Part shown: positions 26,751-36,666 of the stretch, piece by piece
Layout of the letters: every line of letters begins with the position of its first letter
Position numbering within the stretch: position 1 is the stretch's first letter
NCBI GenBank assembly: GCA_007674295.1
Contig: CM017457.1
Span: 1-64,000 of the forward strand
Direction of reading: 5' to 3'
DNA length: 64,000 bases
Source of the DNA: Antonospora locustae
Lineage: Eukaryota > Microsporidia
The notes under the pieces: generated by a model
The model's input: only the letters and a program-made list of their open reading frames with translations
What the model was told of the DNA's origin: nothing
The model's database searches: none
Made by a program: the position numbers and the translations under genes

Positions 26751-27005
26751 CGGTGTTTCCAATGACTGCAGTGCACAAATGAATATGAATACCAGCTTCG
26801 TCAGTGTTGTGGTGTCTCCAAGGCACGTAGCGGAGATATTTCTGAAAGTGTTATATTTACGCATCTCACAATGGCCTACACGCTATTGCAGAGTGTGCCA
26901 CAGCACGTCAATTAAGCCTGTAAACACCACTGTACACTTCTTATGCCACTTGCCAACGGCATGCATAAGATGTATTTGAACACATTAAGACAATTGCACC
27001 CTCTG

Positions 27006-27641
27006 ATGTATTTTATCAATAGCTCTCCAACACTTTTAAAAAGAGCGCAGATGCTCAAGAAGTTCTCAAAGAAGGTGCAGGTTAAACCGACTCAGCTGCT
27101 TACAAGCAGAATACAGATACAAACTAGTCCGTTCACAAATGGAACGTTTACAATTACAACACAAGACTTCGCATCTCTTCTGGCTTGCACGCAGAAGTTT
27201 GAGATACAGAATGATGCTTTAAAATACGATTTCAGCTACTCAGTCAACAACACAAGACTATCTATAAGCAGAAGACACACAATATACAACGACGAGTTTC
27301 AAACCTTTCTTGCGGAAGATGCCGAGTCAAGTTTTCAAGTTCCTAGATGTGTTGCCAGCAAAGTGTGTATGATAGCAGGAGACATTCTGCGCATCACTCT
27401 GAGTGAAAGAACCATGAAGGCCGAAGCAGACTCAAACGTGCACGTCTCTGTCACCATCAAAGATGTAGAGCATGTTTCCGGAAACTGCGAGGCAAGTTTT
27501 CGTCTGAGAAGTGCAGATGTGGCCTTTCTATCATTTTTAGGAGATGAAGATATAATCATCTCCACGTTTGACACATGTGTAATGTTTTGTGTGTTTGACT
27601 CGGGGTCCACAACGATTGCTAGAATTCCAGTGTTGCACTAG
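27006..27641 (+). CDS. Possible Rad9-like checkpoint clamp protein
   Basis: The start at 27006 has CCC five bases upstream and gives 211 residues; an earlier ATG at 26943 lacks this. The second half resembles the second PCNA-like domain of Rad9: KYDFSYSVNNTRLSISRRHT, then FRLRSADVAFLSFLGDED and FCVFDSGSTTIARIPV, where Rad9 proteins have an FxLKxFRxLLSF helix and a final FxxxxxxxxxxFVLAT-type strand. Rad9 forms a heterotrimeric ring with Rad1 and Hus1 at DNA damage. This is pattern-level resemblance only. Confidence 0.45.
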   Translation: MYFINSSPTLLKRAQMLKKFSKKVQVKPTQLLTSRIQIQTSPFTNGTFTITTQDFASLLACTQKFEIQNDALKYDFSYSVNNTRLSISRRHTIYNDEFQTFLAEDAESSFQVPRCVASKVCMIAGDILRITLSERTMKAEADSNVHVSVTIKDVEHVSGNCEASFRLRSADVAFLSFLGDEDIIISTFDTCVMFCVFDSGSTTIARIPVLH

Positions 27642-27938
27642 GAAACCTTAAAGCCTGCTAATCGCAAAATTTATTGTAGAGGCTCTAATAGGAAATACTT
27701 GGTCTTGCACACACATAACTTATGGTTGAATGCAAAATCCGTCTTTCTGCTTGTTGTACCGAAGAGCCTTAACTTAAAAATATCTCCTCTAAATGGCCTA
27801 GGCAACTGCTACACTGTATTCTCTGCATATCGCTTATAGCCAGCAAATATCAACACCATCTTTACGTTTTATTGTGGTATTTACACATAGTTTTGTATTT
27901 ATATGGTTTTCGTTGTCTCCAGGCTTCACTATTTCACT

Positions 27939-28322
27939 CTACAAGTTTTTGCCTTCTGCATTCAGACTAGAGGTATTTTCGCTAAGACGCACATGAATAC
28001 CAGCTGCAGTGTTGCATTGTGCATCTTTTGCAGCCTCTAGAGACCCTATTTCCTTTTTCTTATCCGTTTTAGATTGCTTTCTCGTGTCCTCAAAGAGCGC
28101 TAGGTTCGTGCTATCGTATGGCACAAGATATGTCATGTCTGTCATTGAAACCACTTTACGGTACTTTACCAACCTTAGCTACATTGCTTTCCTCATCAGC
28201 TTTTCTCGATGAAATGTACTTTAGCAGTGTTTCTTTTGCAAGAACTTTTTTCAAAGCATATCTGCTATGTCTAGCACACTTTTCCGAACTATTTAGCCTA
28301 TTTATAGGAGATGTGTTTTCAT
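27939..28322 (-). pseudogene. Broken small gene, possibly histone-fold
   Basis: Two minus-strand frames make a continuous protein-like sequence. After an ATG at 28322 and a shift in an A4 run comes NSSEKCARHSRYALKKVLAK, ETLLKYISSRKADEES. After a second shift near 28162 come RKVVSMTDMTYLVPYDSTNL, and a charged tail ending at 27939. The RKVVSMTDMTYLV segment resembles the third helix of histone-fold proteins such as H4 or NF-Y/TAF subunits. There is no intact frame. It could be a pseudogene or a gene with two assembly indels. Apart from this, 27642-27938 holds nothing recognisable. Confidence 0.35.
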
Positions 28323-28496
28323 GCTTTTAAGTATTTGGCAAGTTCTGTCACACGTCTTTCTGTACACGGAACTTTTTTTCTGCACAACCAGATTGCGCGA
28401 GCATGTATATACCAGCTGACAGAATATTCTGCAATACTTCGTACACCGCCACAGTTGGCCAAAGAGAACCACACAAGGCGTTAGTACAACCTAGCT

Positions 28497-29246
28497 CTAC
28501 CATCCATACACAAACAATTGGTAAATGCATGTGAATTTTCTTTTTCCATGGTTGCTTCTAATATCAAACACTATTGTTTTTCCCTGCTCTTCATCAAACT
28601 CGACCTTGTGAAAGATATCCTTAGGATCAAACTGAAAACTAGTAGTCTCTTTTTCATCTACATACACAGCTATTTCCTTCGGCGCAGAAGTAAGGTCTTC
28701 TGTCAGCCTGTGAAATACTCCCACACCGACAATGCTTTTCATATCGCTGAACTCAAGCACAATTTTTCCTTTGTTTCCCCTAAATGCAAAACACTCAATA
28801 TCCCCTGAAAGGACAACATGTGGATCCGTGTAGTTTCTCCTCAAAAAACCATATGTGTATGGAACGCTGCTCAACAAATAGTTTATTGTGCATCCCTTGT
28901 GAATGCAGGCAATATTTGATGGCTCCAGATGCATAGAGTCCATTCTTTTTGTAAGAAACGTGTTCTCTTCTCTAAGCGTGTTAATTTCCGTTCTTAGCTT
29001 GTGCACTTCGCCTTTGTTTGCATTTCCACGAAAAATAACACATAGCAGAAAAAGCACGGCTACAAGTGCAATGTATATGTGTGAAGCATTCTTGAGATGA
29101 AGTGTTGGGGCAGCTCCTATATGCAGAGGCTTTTTCAGCTTTCTCTTGAGTGGCTTTGGCGTTTCCAGTACGACTGTCTCGTCCGTGTCTATTTGAAAAG
29201 TTGCATCTGGTGTTTGTGTGACAAGAAGTCGGTCACGCTGTTTCAT
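28497..29246 (-). CDS. SUN-domain protein of the nuclear envelope
   Basis: The 249-residue protein starts at an ATG directly after CCCC. Residues 1-55 are hydrophilic and probably nucleoplasmic. One membrane segment (HIYIALVAVLFLLCVIF, about 56-72) and a short coiled coil (about 78-107) follow. The C-terminal SUN domain contains FRGNKGKIVLEFSDMKSIVG, DLTSAPKEIAVYVDEKE, FEFDEEQ-like KVEFDEEQGKTIVFDIRSNH and CIYQLFVYG. SUN proteins bridge the nuclear envelope by binding KASH proteins and tether chromosomes or the spindle pole plaque. It is small relative to fungal Sad1. Confidence 0.85.
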   Translation of the reverse strand: MKQRDRLLVTQTPDATFQIDTDETVVLETPKPLKRKLKKPLHIGAAPTLHLKNASHIYIALVAVLFLLCVIFRGNANKGEVHKLRTEINTLREENTFLTKRMDSMHLEPSNIACIHKGCTINYLLSSVPYTYGFLRRNYTDPHVVLSGDIECFAFRGNKGKIVLEFSDMKSIVGVGVFHRLTEDLTSAPKEIAVYVDEKETTSFQFDPKDIFHKVEFDEEQGKTIVFDIRSNHGKRKFTCIYQLFVYGW

Positions 29247-29300
29247 GGGGTTCGCAAACCTTTACATGTCTCTTGGAATGTACTCAGCACATACGAGAGC

Positions 29301-31118
29301 TTATGTAAAAAAATACCTGCCTGTTTCCTTTTGCTCTCTATCTTTTACTGAATCAAACTTGTTTATTCTAGGCCTATAGTTGTCAGGATCTCTTCTGAAT
29401 GTTATATCTAGATTTTTTAGAAAAAGGTTCATTCCATCTTCTGTAGACATTGGGCACGTTGCATTTCCCTCCACACCTGGTGTTCCTGTGAAAAAAACCA
29501 CTTTGTCTGCTAGATAAGTACTCATTATCAAGTCGTGTTCCACAACAAACGCAGTCTTCTTTCTGTTGTAAATAAACCTTTTAATGACCTTGGCAACGGT
29601 GATTCTTTGATCGCAATCCAGGTATGCAGATGGCTCGTCGATGAGATATATGTTTGCGCCTTTTCCCAGACAGAGAATAATTGATATTCTTTGCAGCTCT
29701 CCGCCGCTGAGATTGGAGACACAGGAGTCCATGATGTGATCTACTTTTAATGGCTTTATCACATTGTTGCTGAAATCCAAGTCCATAAAGCTTGTCTTGA
29801 TCTTTTTCAGAAAGAGCTCGCGAACAGTGCCCTTGAACGTAGGCAAAATCTTCTGTGGCTTTATGCTTGTGGAAAGCTGCGGAAATAGATCTCCATCGTC
29901 AGGCTCGACGAGCCCAGCGACAAGGTTTACAAATGTTGTCTTTCCCATTCCATTCTCTCCGAGGAAAAGTATTATTTCAGACTCACTAAAAGAACCGCCT
30001 TCTATCTTAAGTCTGAAGCTCGTATCAAAGGACTTGCACATGCTGCCATATTCGTAACGAACACTCTTGTCCTTTGCCTCAATACCTTCTGTTATATTGA
30101 ACTTCAGTCCCTCCGGCCTGAATCTCATGTTTTCTGTCGGAACAAACCCGTCCAGAAATACATTTATCGCCATTTTGATGCTAAATGGACTGGTTATAAC
30201 CCCGTATGCACCGGAAACTCCATAGAGCACACATCCATAGTCGCTCATAAGGTCAAGCACCGCGAGATCGTGTTCAACCACAACCACATACTTGTCCTCC
30301 CTGATAGATCTTATAGCTCTTGCTGCTGCTAGTCTTTGTTTAACATCCAAGTAGCTAGAAGGCTCGTCGAACATGTACACCTCGCTTTCTTGTAAGCAGA
30401 TTAGAGCTATGTATAAACGCTGTAGCTCACCCCCGCTTAAATTTCCAACGTCTCGTTCCAGTATATTGCCCAGATTGAGCATCTCAACGTACCTCTTTTT
30501 GCATTTCCTTTGATCCATCTTCTCCAGAACCTGTGCAACAGTCAAAGTATCTAGCTTTTTCTTCAAAATCTTTGGAAGCTTATCTATATATTGAATCTTG
30601 AAGCTTGTTTTTATCTTGTTGGCAAAAAGCTTTGTAAAGTATCCCTGCAACTCTGATCCTTTGTAGTTACCAAGAACAGCACTTTGGTCAGGCGGATTCT
30701 CAAAGTTTCCTAAGTTTGGTTTTATCTTTCCACCAAGAATCTTTAGTGCTGTACTTTTTCCTATGCCATTTGTTCCAACAAGCCCAAGAACCTGTCCAAG
30801 TCTTGGCACCGGCAGCCTATGCAACTTAAAACCATTGGCCGTATATCTGTGGCTGACTTCCTTCTCAAGATTTGTAGGAAGATTCACAATTGTGATGGCC
30901 CCAAACGGACACTTCTTTGCGCATGCAGAGCATCCTATGCACAGCACTTCACTTATTCTGCTTATTGTAGACGACTTTGTAACAGTGATGCATTCTTTTC
31001 CGATACGGTTCACCGGACAAGCACTTCTGCATTCAAGTCTGCACTCCTTGGGCTTACACAGCTCGGGGTTTACTACTGCGAGCCTTGATGGTCTTTGGTT
31101 GTCGTCGTTTTTTGCCAT
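29301..31118 (-). CDS. RLI1: ATP-binding cassette protein ABCE1/Rli1
   Basis: The start at 31118 (MAKNDDNQR) has CCCCC directly upstream and gives 605 residues, the normal length. Two iron-sulfur clusters are encoded at the N-terminus (CKPKECRLECRSACP and CIGCSACAKKCP). Two nucleotide-binding domains follow, with Walker A motifs GTNGIGKSTALK and GENGMGKTTFVN and signatures NLSGGELQR in both halves. Rli1 splits post-termination ribosomes and depends on Fe-S cluster supply from mitosomes. Expected to be essential. Confidence 0.97.
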   Translation of the reverse strand: MAKNDDNQRPSRLAVVNPELCKPKECRLECRSACPVNRIGKECITVTKSSTISRISEVLCIGCSACAKKCPFGAITIVNLPTNLEKEVSHRYTANGFKLHRLPVPRLGQVLGLVGTNGIGKSTALKILGGKIKPNLGNFENPPDQSAVLGNYKGSELQGYFTKLFANKIKTSFKIQYIDKLPKILKKKLDTLTVAQVLEKMDQRKCKKRYVEMLNLGNILERDVGNLSGGELQRLYIALICLQESEVYMFDEPSSYLDVKQRLAAARAIRSIREDKYVVVVEHDLAVLDLMSDYGCVLYGVSGAYGVITSPFSIKMAINVFLDGFVPTENMRFRPEGLKFNITEGIEAKDKSVRYEYGSMCKSFDTSFRLKIEGGSFSESEIILFLGENGMGKTTFVNLVAGLVEPDDGDLFPQLSTSIKPQKILPTFKGTVRELFLKKIKTSFMDLDFSNNVIKPLKVDHIMDSCVSNLSGGELQRISIILCLGKGANIYLIDEPSAYLDCDQRITVAKVIKRFIYNRKKTAFVVEHDLIMSTYLADKVVFFTGTPGVEGNATCPMSTEDGMNLFLKNLDITFRRDPDNYRPRINKFDSVKDREQKETGRYFFT

Positions 31119-31370
31119 GGGGGATGGTTTTAAGAGTACGTAATTCGCATTTTCATGTAGGGTACAGAATCTTGCGATAACCGACGGCACTGTACAAATT
31201 GAATGCTTGCCTAGCCATTGCCGCTTCTATCGCATATCGAGGAGATACGAAAACATGGAGATACAACATAAAATGATGGAATGACTTATACACTACCATG
31301 CTGCCACAGCGTCTTTTCAGTCTTCAATGTCATGCGCCTAATACGTGCGACAGATGATGCTTAATGTTCG

Positions 31371-32647
31371 CTAAAGATACATAAATCCATACAAGGTTAG
31401 TGCCATAAGTAATACGTTAACATAGCAATAGTACAGCAATCTAGTTTCTGCAGTTGCCTTTGTCCTGCGGCTAAGGTATGATATAGATGTGTGCAAGATG
31501 GCAGAAGCAAGAAGGTTAATACAGTAAAACACATGAATGGGGCTATTCTGGTTCTTGGCGAAGCCGTTGTTAGAAATACCTAGACAGGATACAGAAGTTA
31601 TAGAACACAGTATGGTCAGTGCATATGTGTGTAGCAGGGTCTTGGCTCTGTACTGCAAATACATCAGTAGCATTGTTGTGGAAAGAAGTACAAACAGGAC
31701 AACAGCACGATGCCTGTCCTCAAAACTCCTGCTCATGATGTAATGCCGCGGAAGCATTGCAAAAAGCCTCGCCAGAGAGTCCATATATCCGAATATAATC
31801 GTGTTTTTATCGTAACCTGAATTTGCCGCCATGTTTCCGTATTTTGGCAAACGAAGTTCACGATTCCTGTTATCACAAGTCTTACTGGAAAAAAAAGCCC
31901 ATAGAGAATCTTTCCAAACCAGTTTGACGCAATGTCGATACCCTTCCGCCTTTCTATGAAGATGTATGTGGAGTAGCACGATGTTGCTATCAAAAGTGTG
32001 CTTGAAATCACGTTTAGCACGCAAAACATAGTAACAGGCATGGTGTATGCTTTTATGATGGCAGCGAATGTTTTGAAGAACCCATTGTGATTCGTTTCTG
32101 TTGCTTTAGATTCAAGCAGAAATGATCCACAAATAATTGACACACAAAGAGACAGAATTGAAAACATAATGGATAGATGGTGCGAACGCGTCATAAAGTA
32201 AAATTCCTGGCCGAAAATCCCAGATGCTATTACTGCAGTGTGCTTGACTAGTGTGTAGTCTCGGTACTTGGAGGAGAAGTCTGTTGTGTTTTTAGAATAC
32301 ATTATCGATTTGGAAACAACTTCTAGCGACTTGGTGATTCCATGAAGACTTCCTGCAAGCTGTCCAAGAAATAAGGCTCGCTTTCCCATCGTCATTAGTA
32401 TGATGTAAACGCCAAGCTCTATGGCTGCATCCATGATGCATATTGTTTTCTTTCCCAGAACATTAGTTATGAATATTGCAGCAAACGCGGTGAGAATGGA
32501 GAAGATAAATACACAGTGTGTAATTCTGTTCATGACTTCCTTTTCAGTAAATCCCTTAGACTCTATCAAATGCGGTACTGTAAATGAGGATATTGGTATG
32601 AAGTTTCTAAACGCCAGAAATATGAAATATGCTTTGTTGGCATTCAT
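31371..32647 (-). CDS. SLC19-type folate/thiamine carrier, one missing base
   Basis: The ATG at 32647 is directly preceded by GGGGCCC. The first frame encodes about eight membrane helices with FLAFRNFIPISSFTVPHLIE, FTEKEVMNRITHCVFIFSIL and GQLAGSLHGITKSLEVV, resembling reduced-folate-carrier (SLC19) proteins. It runs into non-membrane sequence and a stop at 31733. A second frame continues at once with KYGNMAANSGYDKNTIIFGY, FEDRHRAVVLFVLLSTTML and two more helix pairs, ending at 31371. One extra base in the T4 run at 31842-31845 would join them as CQKYGNMAA, giving about 425 residues and 12 helices, normal for SLC19. It would import folate or thiamine from the host. Assembly indel is likely. 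Confidence 0.75.
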
Positions 32648-32870
32648 GGGCCCCAAGTTTTTGCTTATTAAATCATTTATAACATGAATCTCCTTGTTAA
32701 AGAGATTGCAATGTTTTCTGTGCTTTACTAGAGAGACACGAACTACGCGCCACAAGTTTCTCTGTCTTTTGTGTCATTACAGCATCTCATGTGCATCTTC
32801 CTGCCTAAGCATCACATTTACGACAAGCAAAAAAGGGTGGCTCTTTGTTTTCATCGCTTTACTCGCACCC

Positions 32871-33524
32871 ATGTCGTCGTCTGAAACAGACTCTTACATC
32901 GGTGATTGGATTTGCATAGAAGACCACCCCCTATTTCACGAGCTCAAGTTTGAAAGTGTCACGTCTAACTTCAAGTACTTTCGCTCAACAGAGAGAGATG
33001 GAAACTGCTTCTACAGTTCGTTTCTTTCTCAGTTTCTTGAGCACATAAGGCACATGAGTGAGAATGGATACAGACAGCTTATAAACATATTTGAAGAGAG
33101 CAACAAATATTACGAGGCACTGAGAAACGACAAAATAATATATAGAGATTTCTATGACGTATTTCTGAGACATGCGCAGCTATACCGAGAAAGCAGAATC
33201 TCGATAAGCAAAGTTTCCAAGATGGATATACTTAGCATGATAACCTACATCAAGATACTAATCACGGTGGAGATGATCTCCAGAAAGGAGGAGTACCAGC
33301 CATTTCTTGTTGAAACAAGTGTAGAAGAGTACTGCAGAAATAACGTAAACCCCCTTTTCAAGGCTACAGAGCATATAGAGATACATGCTCTCGCAAATCT
33401 ACTCATGGTGAGTATCACGGTGATATCTGTGAAGAGTGAGAACGCGGAAACTAATGTACTTGGAAGCACCGGAGATTCCTTTTACATACTGCATGTACCC
33501 AACCATTTTGAGCCCATAAAGTAG
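32871..33524 (+). CDS. Otubain-type deubiquitinase (peptidase C65)
   Basis: The start at 32871 has CCC directly upstream and gives 217 residues. The active-site Cys46 lies in RDGNCFYSSFLSQFLE and the catalytic His in LHVPNHFEPIK near the end. VNPLFKATEHIEIHALANLL is the otubain-specific region that shapes the ubiquitin site. Otubains prefer Lys48-linked chains. The predicted protein lacks the extended N-terminal E2-inhibitory arm of human OTUB1. It is encoded divergently from the SLC19 gene. Confidence 0.85.
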   Translation: MSSSETDSYIGDWICIEDHPLFHELKFESVTSNFKYFRSTERDGNCFYSSFLSQFLEHIRHMSENGYRQLINIFEESNKYYEALRNDKIIYRDFYDVFLRHAQLYRESRISISKVSKMDILSMITYIKILITVEMISRKEEYQPFLVETSVEEYCRNNVNPLFKATEHIEIHALANLLMVSITVISVKSENAETNVLGSTGDSFYILHVPNHFEPIK

Positions 33525-33675
33525 GCTAAAGCACAGGTAAACAGTGTGTAGTGTGTTTGAAGGCAGTGCCAAATAAAGCTGCTTCCTTTCAAGCATACAT
33601 GGCTTCTCAACAGGATTTTTTATGTGCACCATTCTGTTATGCTTTACGACAAAACCCGGTTGAAATAAAGATCCC

Positions 33676-33993
33676 ATGGATGAGAAGACTATTATTCCCA
33701 GGAAAAAGCTTATTGAAAATTTGCATAAGATTTCTGACGAAAAGATTGATAATGAGGTCATTGTGCTAATGCAGCGTTTTGCGGAGAAAATGGTTACAGA
33801 CATTGTAAATCGTGCTTGTCTCATATCAAAGCACAAGGAGTTGGAGTTTCTAAGCCATGAAGATGTCTCCTTTATAATAGAAAAGGATTTTGATTACTGT
33901 TTTGGAAAGAGAAAGGTTAACAAAAATACATCATTACCGGCAGATATATACCAGGCCAAAGTGGCCGAGATAAGGTCAAACAAGATTCATTAA
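33676..33993 (+). CDS. TAF12: TFIID subunit TAF12-like histone-fold protein
   Basis: The 105-residue product starts at an ATG directly after CCC. The H2B-like histone fold covers residues 10-78: KLIENLHKI, MQRFAEKMVTDIVNRACLIS, KHKELEFLSHEDVSFIIEKD then FDYCFGKR. TAF12 pairs with TAF4 in TFIID and with Ada1 in SAGA. It is reduced to little more than the fold, as expected in this phylum. Confidence 0.75.
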   Translation: MDEKTIIPRKKLIENLHKISDEKIDNEVIVLMQRFAEKMVTDIVNRACLISKHKELEFLSHEDVSFIIEKDFDYCFGKRKVNKNTSLPADIYQAKVAEIRSNKIH

Positions 33994-34248
33994 GAATACA
34001 GACCATGTAAGTAGATGTGAGAAGTATATTGTTGCAAACAGGAATATATACCAACAACAAAGTTAAGACCTTCGAGTGGTGAAAAAGAGACATACCTAGT
34101 GCAGTATTTAACCCTAAGAAACATCGATAGGCCAACTCGTGTATATTTAAATGTCTGGAAGCGGCCTTTTTTCTTGTAAAAGTGCTTGTTAGGCACTGCT
34201 GTTAATATACAGTATGTATCAGCTATCAAGTGCTGCTCGACCAGACCC

Positions 34249-34467
34249 ATGTCAAATCTTATAAAAAAAACATGGAAGGAAGCTAAGAAAAAGGGAAAGA
34301 GCAGCGTGCTAACCTGGGAGCAGCAGAGAAAGAGGCTACAGACCATCAAGGAGGAAAGAAGAAAGAGAAGAGAAATGATTGAAGACAGAAAACGAAAAAA
34401 GGCTGAATACATCAAAATGCTTAGAGAAAGGGAAGGTCAGAAGAACAAGACTCCCAAAAAGCTGTAG
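34249..34467 (+). CDS. Cgr1-like rRNA processing protein
   Basis: The start at 34249 has CCC directly upstream (an earlier in-frame TTG/ATG region lacks it), giving 72 residues. The protein is extremely basic and helical: KKTWKEAKKKGKSSVLTWEQ, then KEERRKRREMIEDRKRKK. The layout of a KTWK opening, a central LTWE-QQ-KRL and a long KERR-rich helix matches the Cgr1/CCDC86 family that acts in pre-60S processing in the nucleolus. Low-complexity sequence limits certainty. Confidence 0.5.
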   Translation: MSNLIKKTWKEAKKKGKSSVLTWEQQRKRLQTIKEERRKRREMIEDRKRKKAEYIKMLREREGQKNKTPKKL

Positions 34468-34621
34468 CTCTTTTCACTGTTCGTAGCATATGCTGAAAAT
34501 GTGCAGGTAACACTCAAAAATAAATTCAGGCTACGTCTTTGCATTGCAGTCCAGAGGCATTCGTGATGTAGGCTCTTTTTATCGCACAACAGCACATACA
34601 CGTATAAATAACCAGTCAATT

Positions 34622-35680
34622 TTATTTTATAGCAGGAGTGCCGCATGACATTACATCAACGAGCTCGTCCGATTCCATGGTGACCTGTGCTTTTTTTTCT
34701 GCGTAAGTGTCGCTTTCTTTTTCAAGAAAGTATCTGCAGGATATGTCGTTATACTTCTGATGAGAGATAGTTTTGGAGGTTTGCGGATACAAAATTGTCA
34801 GCAAAATCACGTTCACTATCAATCTTGACAGAAACCCAATCTTATCTATTATGTATCCCACGGTTTCGCTCAAAGTAAGCGGAATAGACAGGATATTGAC
34901 AATATGGTTGAAGAAGGAGTCAGACAACAGCATGGTTATAAATATGTTGACTCCGCTATAGCTGTTCAGCGCAGCCTCCGCCTTGCTGTTTACGATTCCT
35001 TGGTACTTTATCTTCAAAATCAGCAGAAAAAGTGCACAAATAGCAATTTCGACGCCGAAGAAAATCGACCTTACAAATAGTGTTGTGTCGGTACTGAAGT
35101 GGTCTTGGTATTTCAGGAGTAGCAAAGTCAGTGGAAGACGAAGAGCTACATAGCACGTTGAAAAAGTTGCGACTGATGCACTCGAGAGCTGTCTAAGCGA
35201 CTCTGTATTCAGCTCCTTTCTGGAAAGGAGAAGACGCTGGTCCTGTTGGAGCTTCTTGAAAGAGACTGGCATCCATGAGGAGACCATCAAAAAAAGTGTA
35301 GTGACTTTGAGCACTTGATACGTTGTCAGAAGCACGTTGAAAAGCATAACAAGGTCAACCTGCCTAGCGCCAAAGCTTTGTCGGTAGGTTCCATCCAGAT
35401 ATCCCAGCTTCTCAGCAAGGACCTTATTTACGTCAATTTTAGCGGAGAGATAGACAATGAGCCAGTCACTGAACATCTCCGAGAAGACTGATACAAAGTA
35501 AAATAGAAGAGCAAGAACTTTCAGACCTCGCTTCGATATGTACCTTGTGTTTGAGTTTCTGAGTGCCCACCATATTGTGAACGACACGAAAATTGTGTTT
35601 ATGAGCGCACTGTTGATGTAATCAAGGACCTTCTCGGACTTGGTGGCGAACGCCGTAATTTCCTCAATATTGTCTTCCAT
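34622..35680 (-). CDS. Multi-spanning membrane protein of unknown function
   Basis: The ATG at 35680 is used (an upstream TTG frame was rejected), giving 352 residues with seven or eight hydrophobic segments. Examples are IFVSFTIWWAL, VLALLFYFVSVFSEMFSDWL, VEIAICALFLLIL and LIVNVILLTILYP. A cytosolic-looking basic loop (KKLQQDQRLLLSRKELNTES) sits in the middle. No family recognised. There are no transporter signature motifs that I can see. Confidence 0.75.
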   Translation of the reverse strand: MEDNIEEITAFATKSEKVLDYINSALINTIFVSFTIWWALRNSNTRYISKRGLKVLALLFYFVSVFSEMFSDWLIVYLSAKIDVNKVLAEKLGYLDGTYRQSFGARQVDLVMLFNVLLTTYQVLKVTTLFLMVSSWMPVSFKKLQQDQRLLLSRKELNTESLRQLSSASVATFSTCYVALRLPLTLLLLKYQDHFSTDTTLFVRSIFFGVEIAICALFLLILKIKYQGIVNSKAEAALNSYSGVNIFITMLLSDSFFNHIVNILSIPLTLSETVGYIIDKIGFLSRLIVNVILLTILYPQTSKTISHQKYNDISCRYFLEKESDTYAEKKAQVTMESDELVDVMSCGTPAIK

Positions 35681-35902
35681 GTAAACAAGCAATCGGCGCT
35701 TTTATGTGTTGTATGTTTCAGAAAATGGTTGTCTCAGCTTTGAAACACTTAATGAGAAGAAGAAAAGGTCTCTGGAGAGACAATATTGTGGTATCTTGCT
35801 TGAAATGTGTTAATGCAACTACAATCAATGTCTTGAATAAAGTTGTTTAGTACTTTTAGATACAAAAAGCGCAATAGCTGCAGTTGCACTGCACCTCATC
35901 TG

Positions 35903-36475
35903 TTAGTAGTCTATTGGCTTGAATCTTATTTTTTCGGGCGGAGAAAACACTCTCTCTGGCTTGTACTTGAAGAGAAGGTGAAAGTTGGTTGTCTCCTTTA
36001 CCTTGCCTAAGACCTCCTTATTGCGGTTTCTTGGCTCAAAATCATGTAGCTTGTGCTTTACAACATACATTTCGTCCTTAGTTATGGCGTCCTTTGTCTC
36101 TCTGTTGCTATGCAGGTACATACAGTCATAGTTCTGGCATACTGTATTCTTCAGATAAAATGCACAGTATTTTGTTGTCCCATAGGTGCTTTTTATTATC
36201 TTGTTGTCAAGTATGCTTTCGTCTGTCTCGGCAATTGCTTCATATGCCTCCTTTTCTGTCTTGAAAGTTATGTAAGCACTGGCAGTTGAATCAAGGTTAT
36301 AAAGCTTTTTGTTGACCACAAGCTTCTTAATTACACCAAATTGCCCAAAAAACTCCATGCTCTTGAGTGTTTCCTCGTTTGCATACTTTTGGGGAATGCC
36401 AATCACATAAACCAGTGTTCTCTGTATCACTCGTATGTTGCTGATGTCGTATTTCCTTGAGTCCTGCATGTCCAT
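35903..36475 (-). CDS. NOT4: NOT4-like RRM/zinc-finger protein without RING domain
   Basis: The 190-residue protein matches the middle of CCR4-NOT subunit Not4: RVIQRTLVYVIGIPQKYANE, FFGQFGVIKKLVVNKKL, STYGTTKYCAFYLKN and the C3H1 finger C104-x8-C113-x4-C118-x3-H122 (QNYDCMYLH). The N-terminal RING E3 domain of all typical Not4 proteins is missing; residues 1-14 are unrelated, and no RING is encoded in the 190 bp upstream. It may still act in mRNA decay or ribosome-associated quality control by recruiting NOT1, but not as a ubiquitin ligase. CCC lies about nine bases before the ATG. Confidence 0.85.
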   Translation of the reverse strand: MDMQDSRKYDISNIRVIQRTLVYVIGIPQKYANEETLKSMEFFGQFGVIKKLVVNKKLYNLDSTASAYITFKTEKEAYEAIAETDESILDNKIIKSTYGTTKYCAFYLKNTVCQNYDCMYLHSNRETKDAITKDEMYVVKHKLHDFEPRNRNKEVLGKVKETTNFHLLFKYKPERVFSPPEKIRFKPIDY

Positions 36476-36666
36476 TGTTTGAGGGATGCTTTCCTAAACA
36501 TTTTTAAGTTTGAAGACTAAATAAAGTGCATTCAAACATCGAGCACTTATCCACAGCAACAGAACACCGCCGTACAATTTCTCTTTAAAGAAGCATGTTT
36601 TTGCTTTTTCTGGTGTGGAGCGGTGATAACACACTGCTTCTTTGTTTTTCCATGCTTCAATGTTCA

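Noticed and set aside
31733..32024. Two separate overlapping membrane-protein genes in the carrier locus
   Set aside because: Both frames form one SLC19 protein when a single base is added in a T4 run, and the tail of the first frame is not membrane-like.
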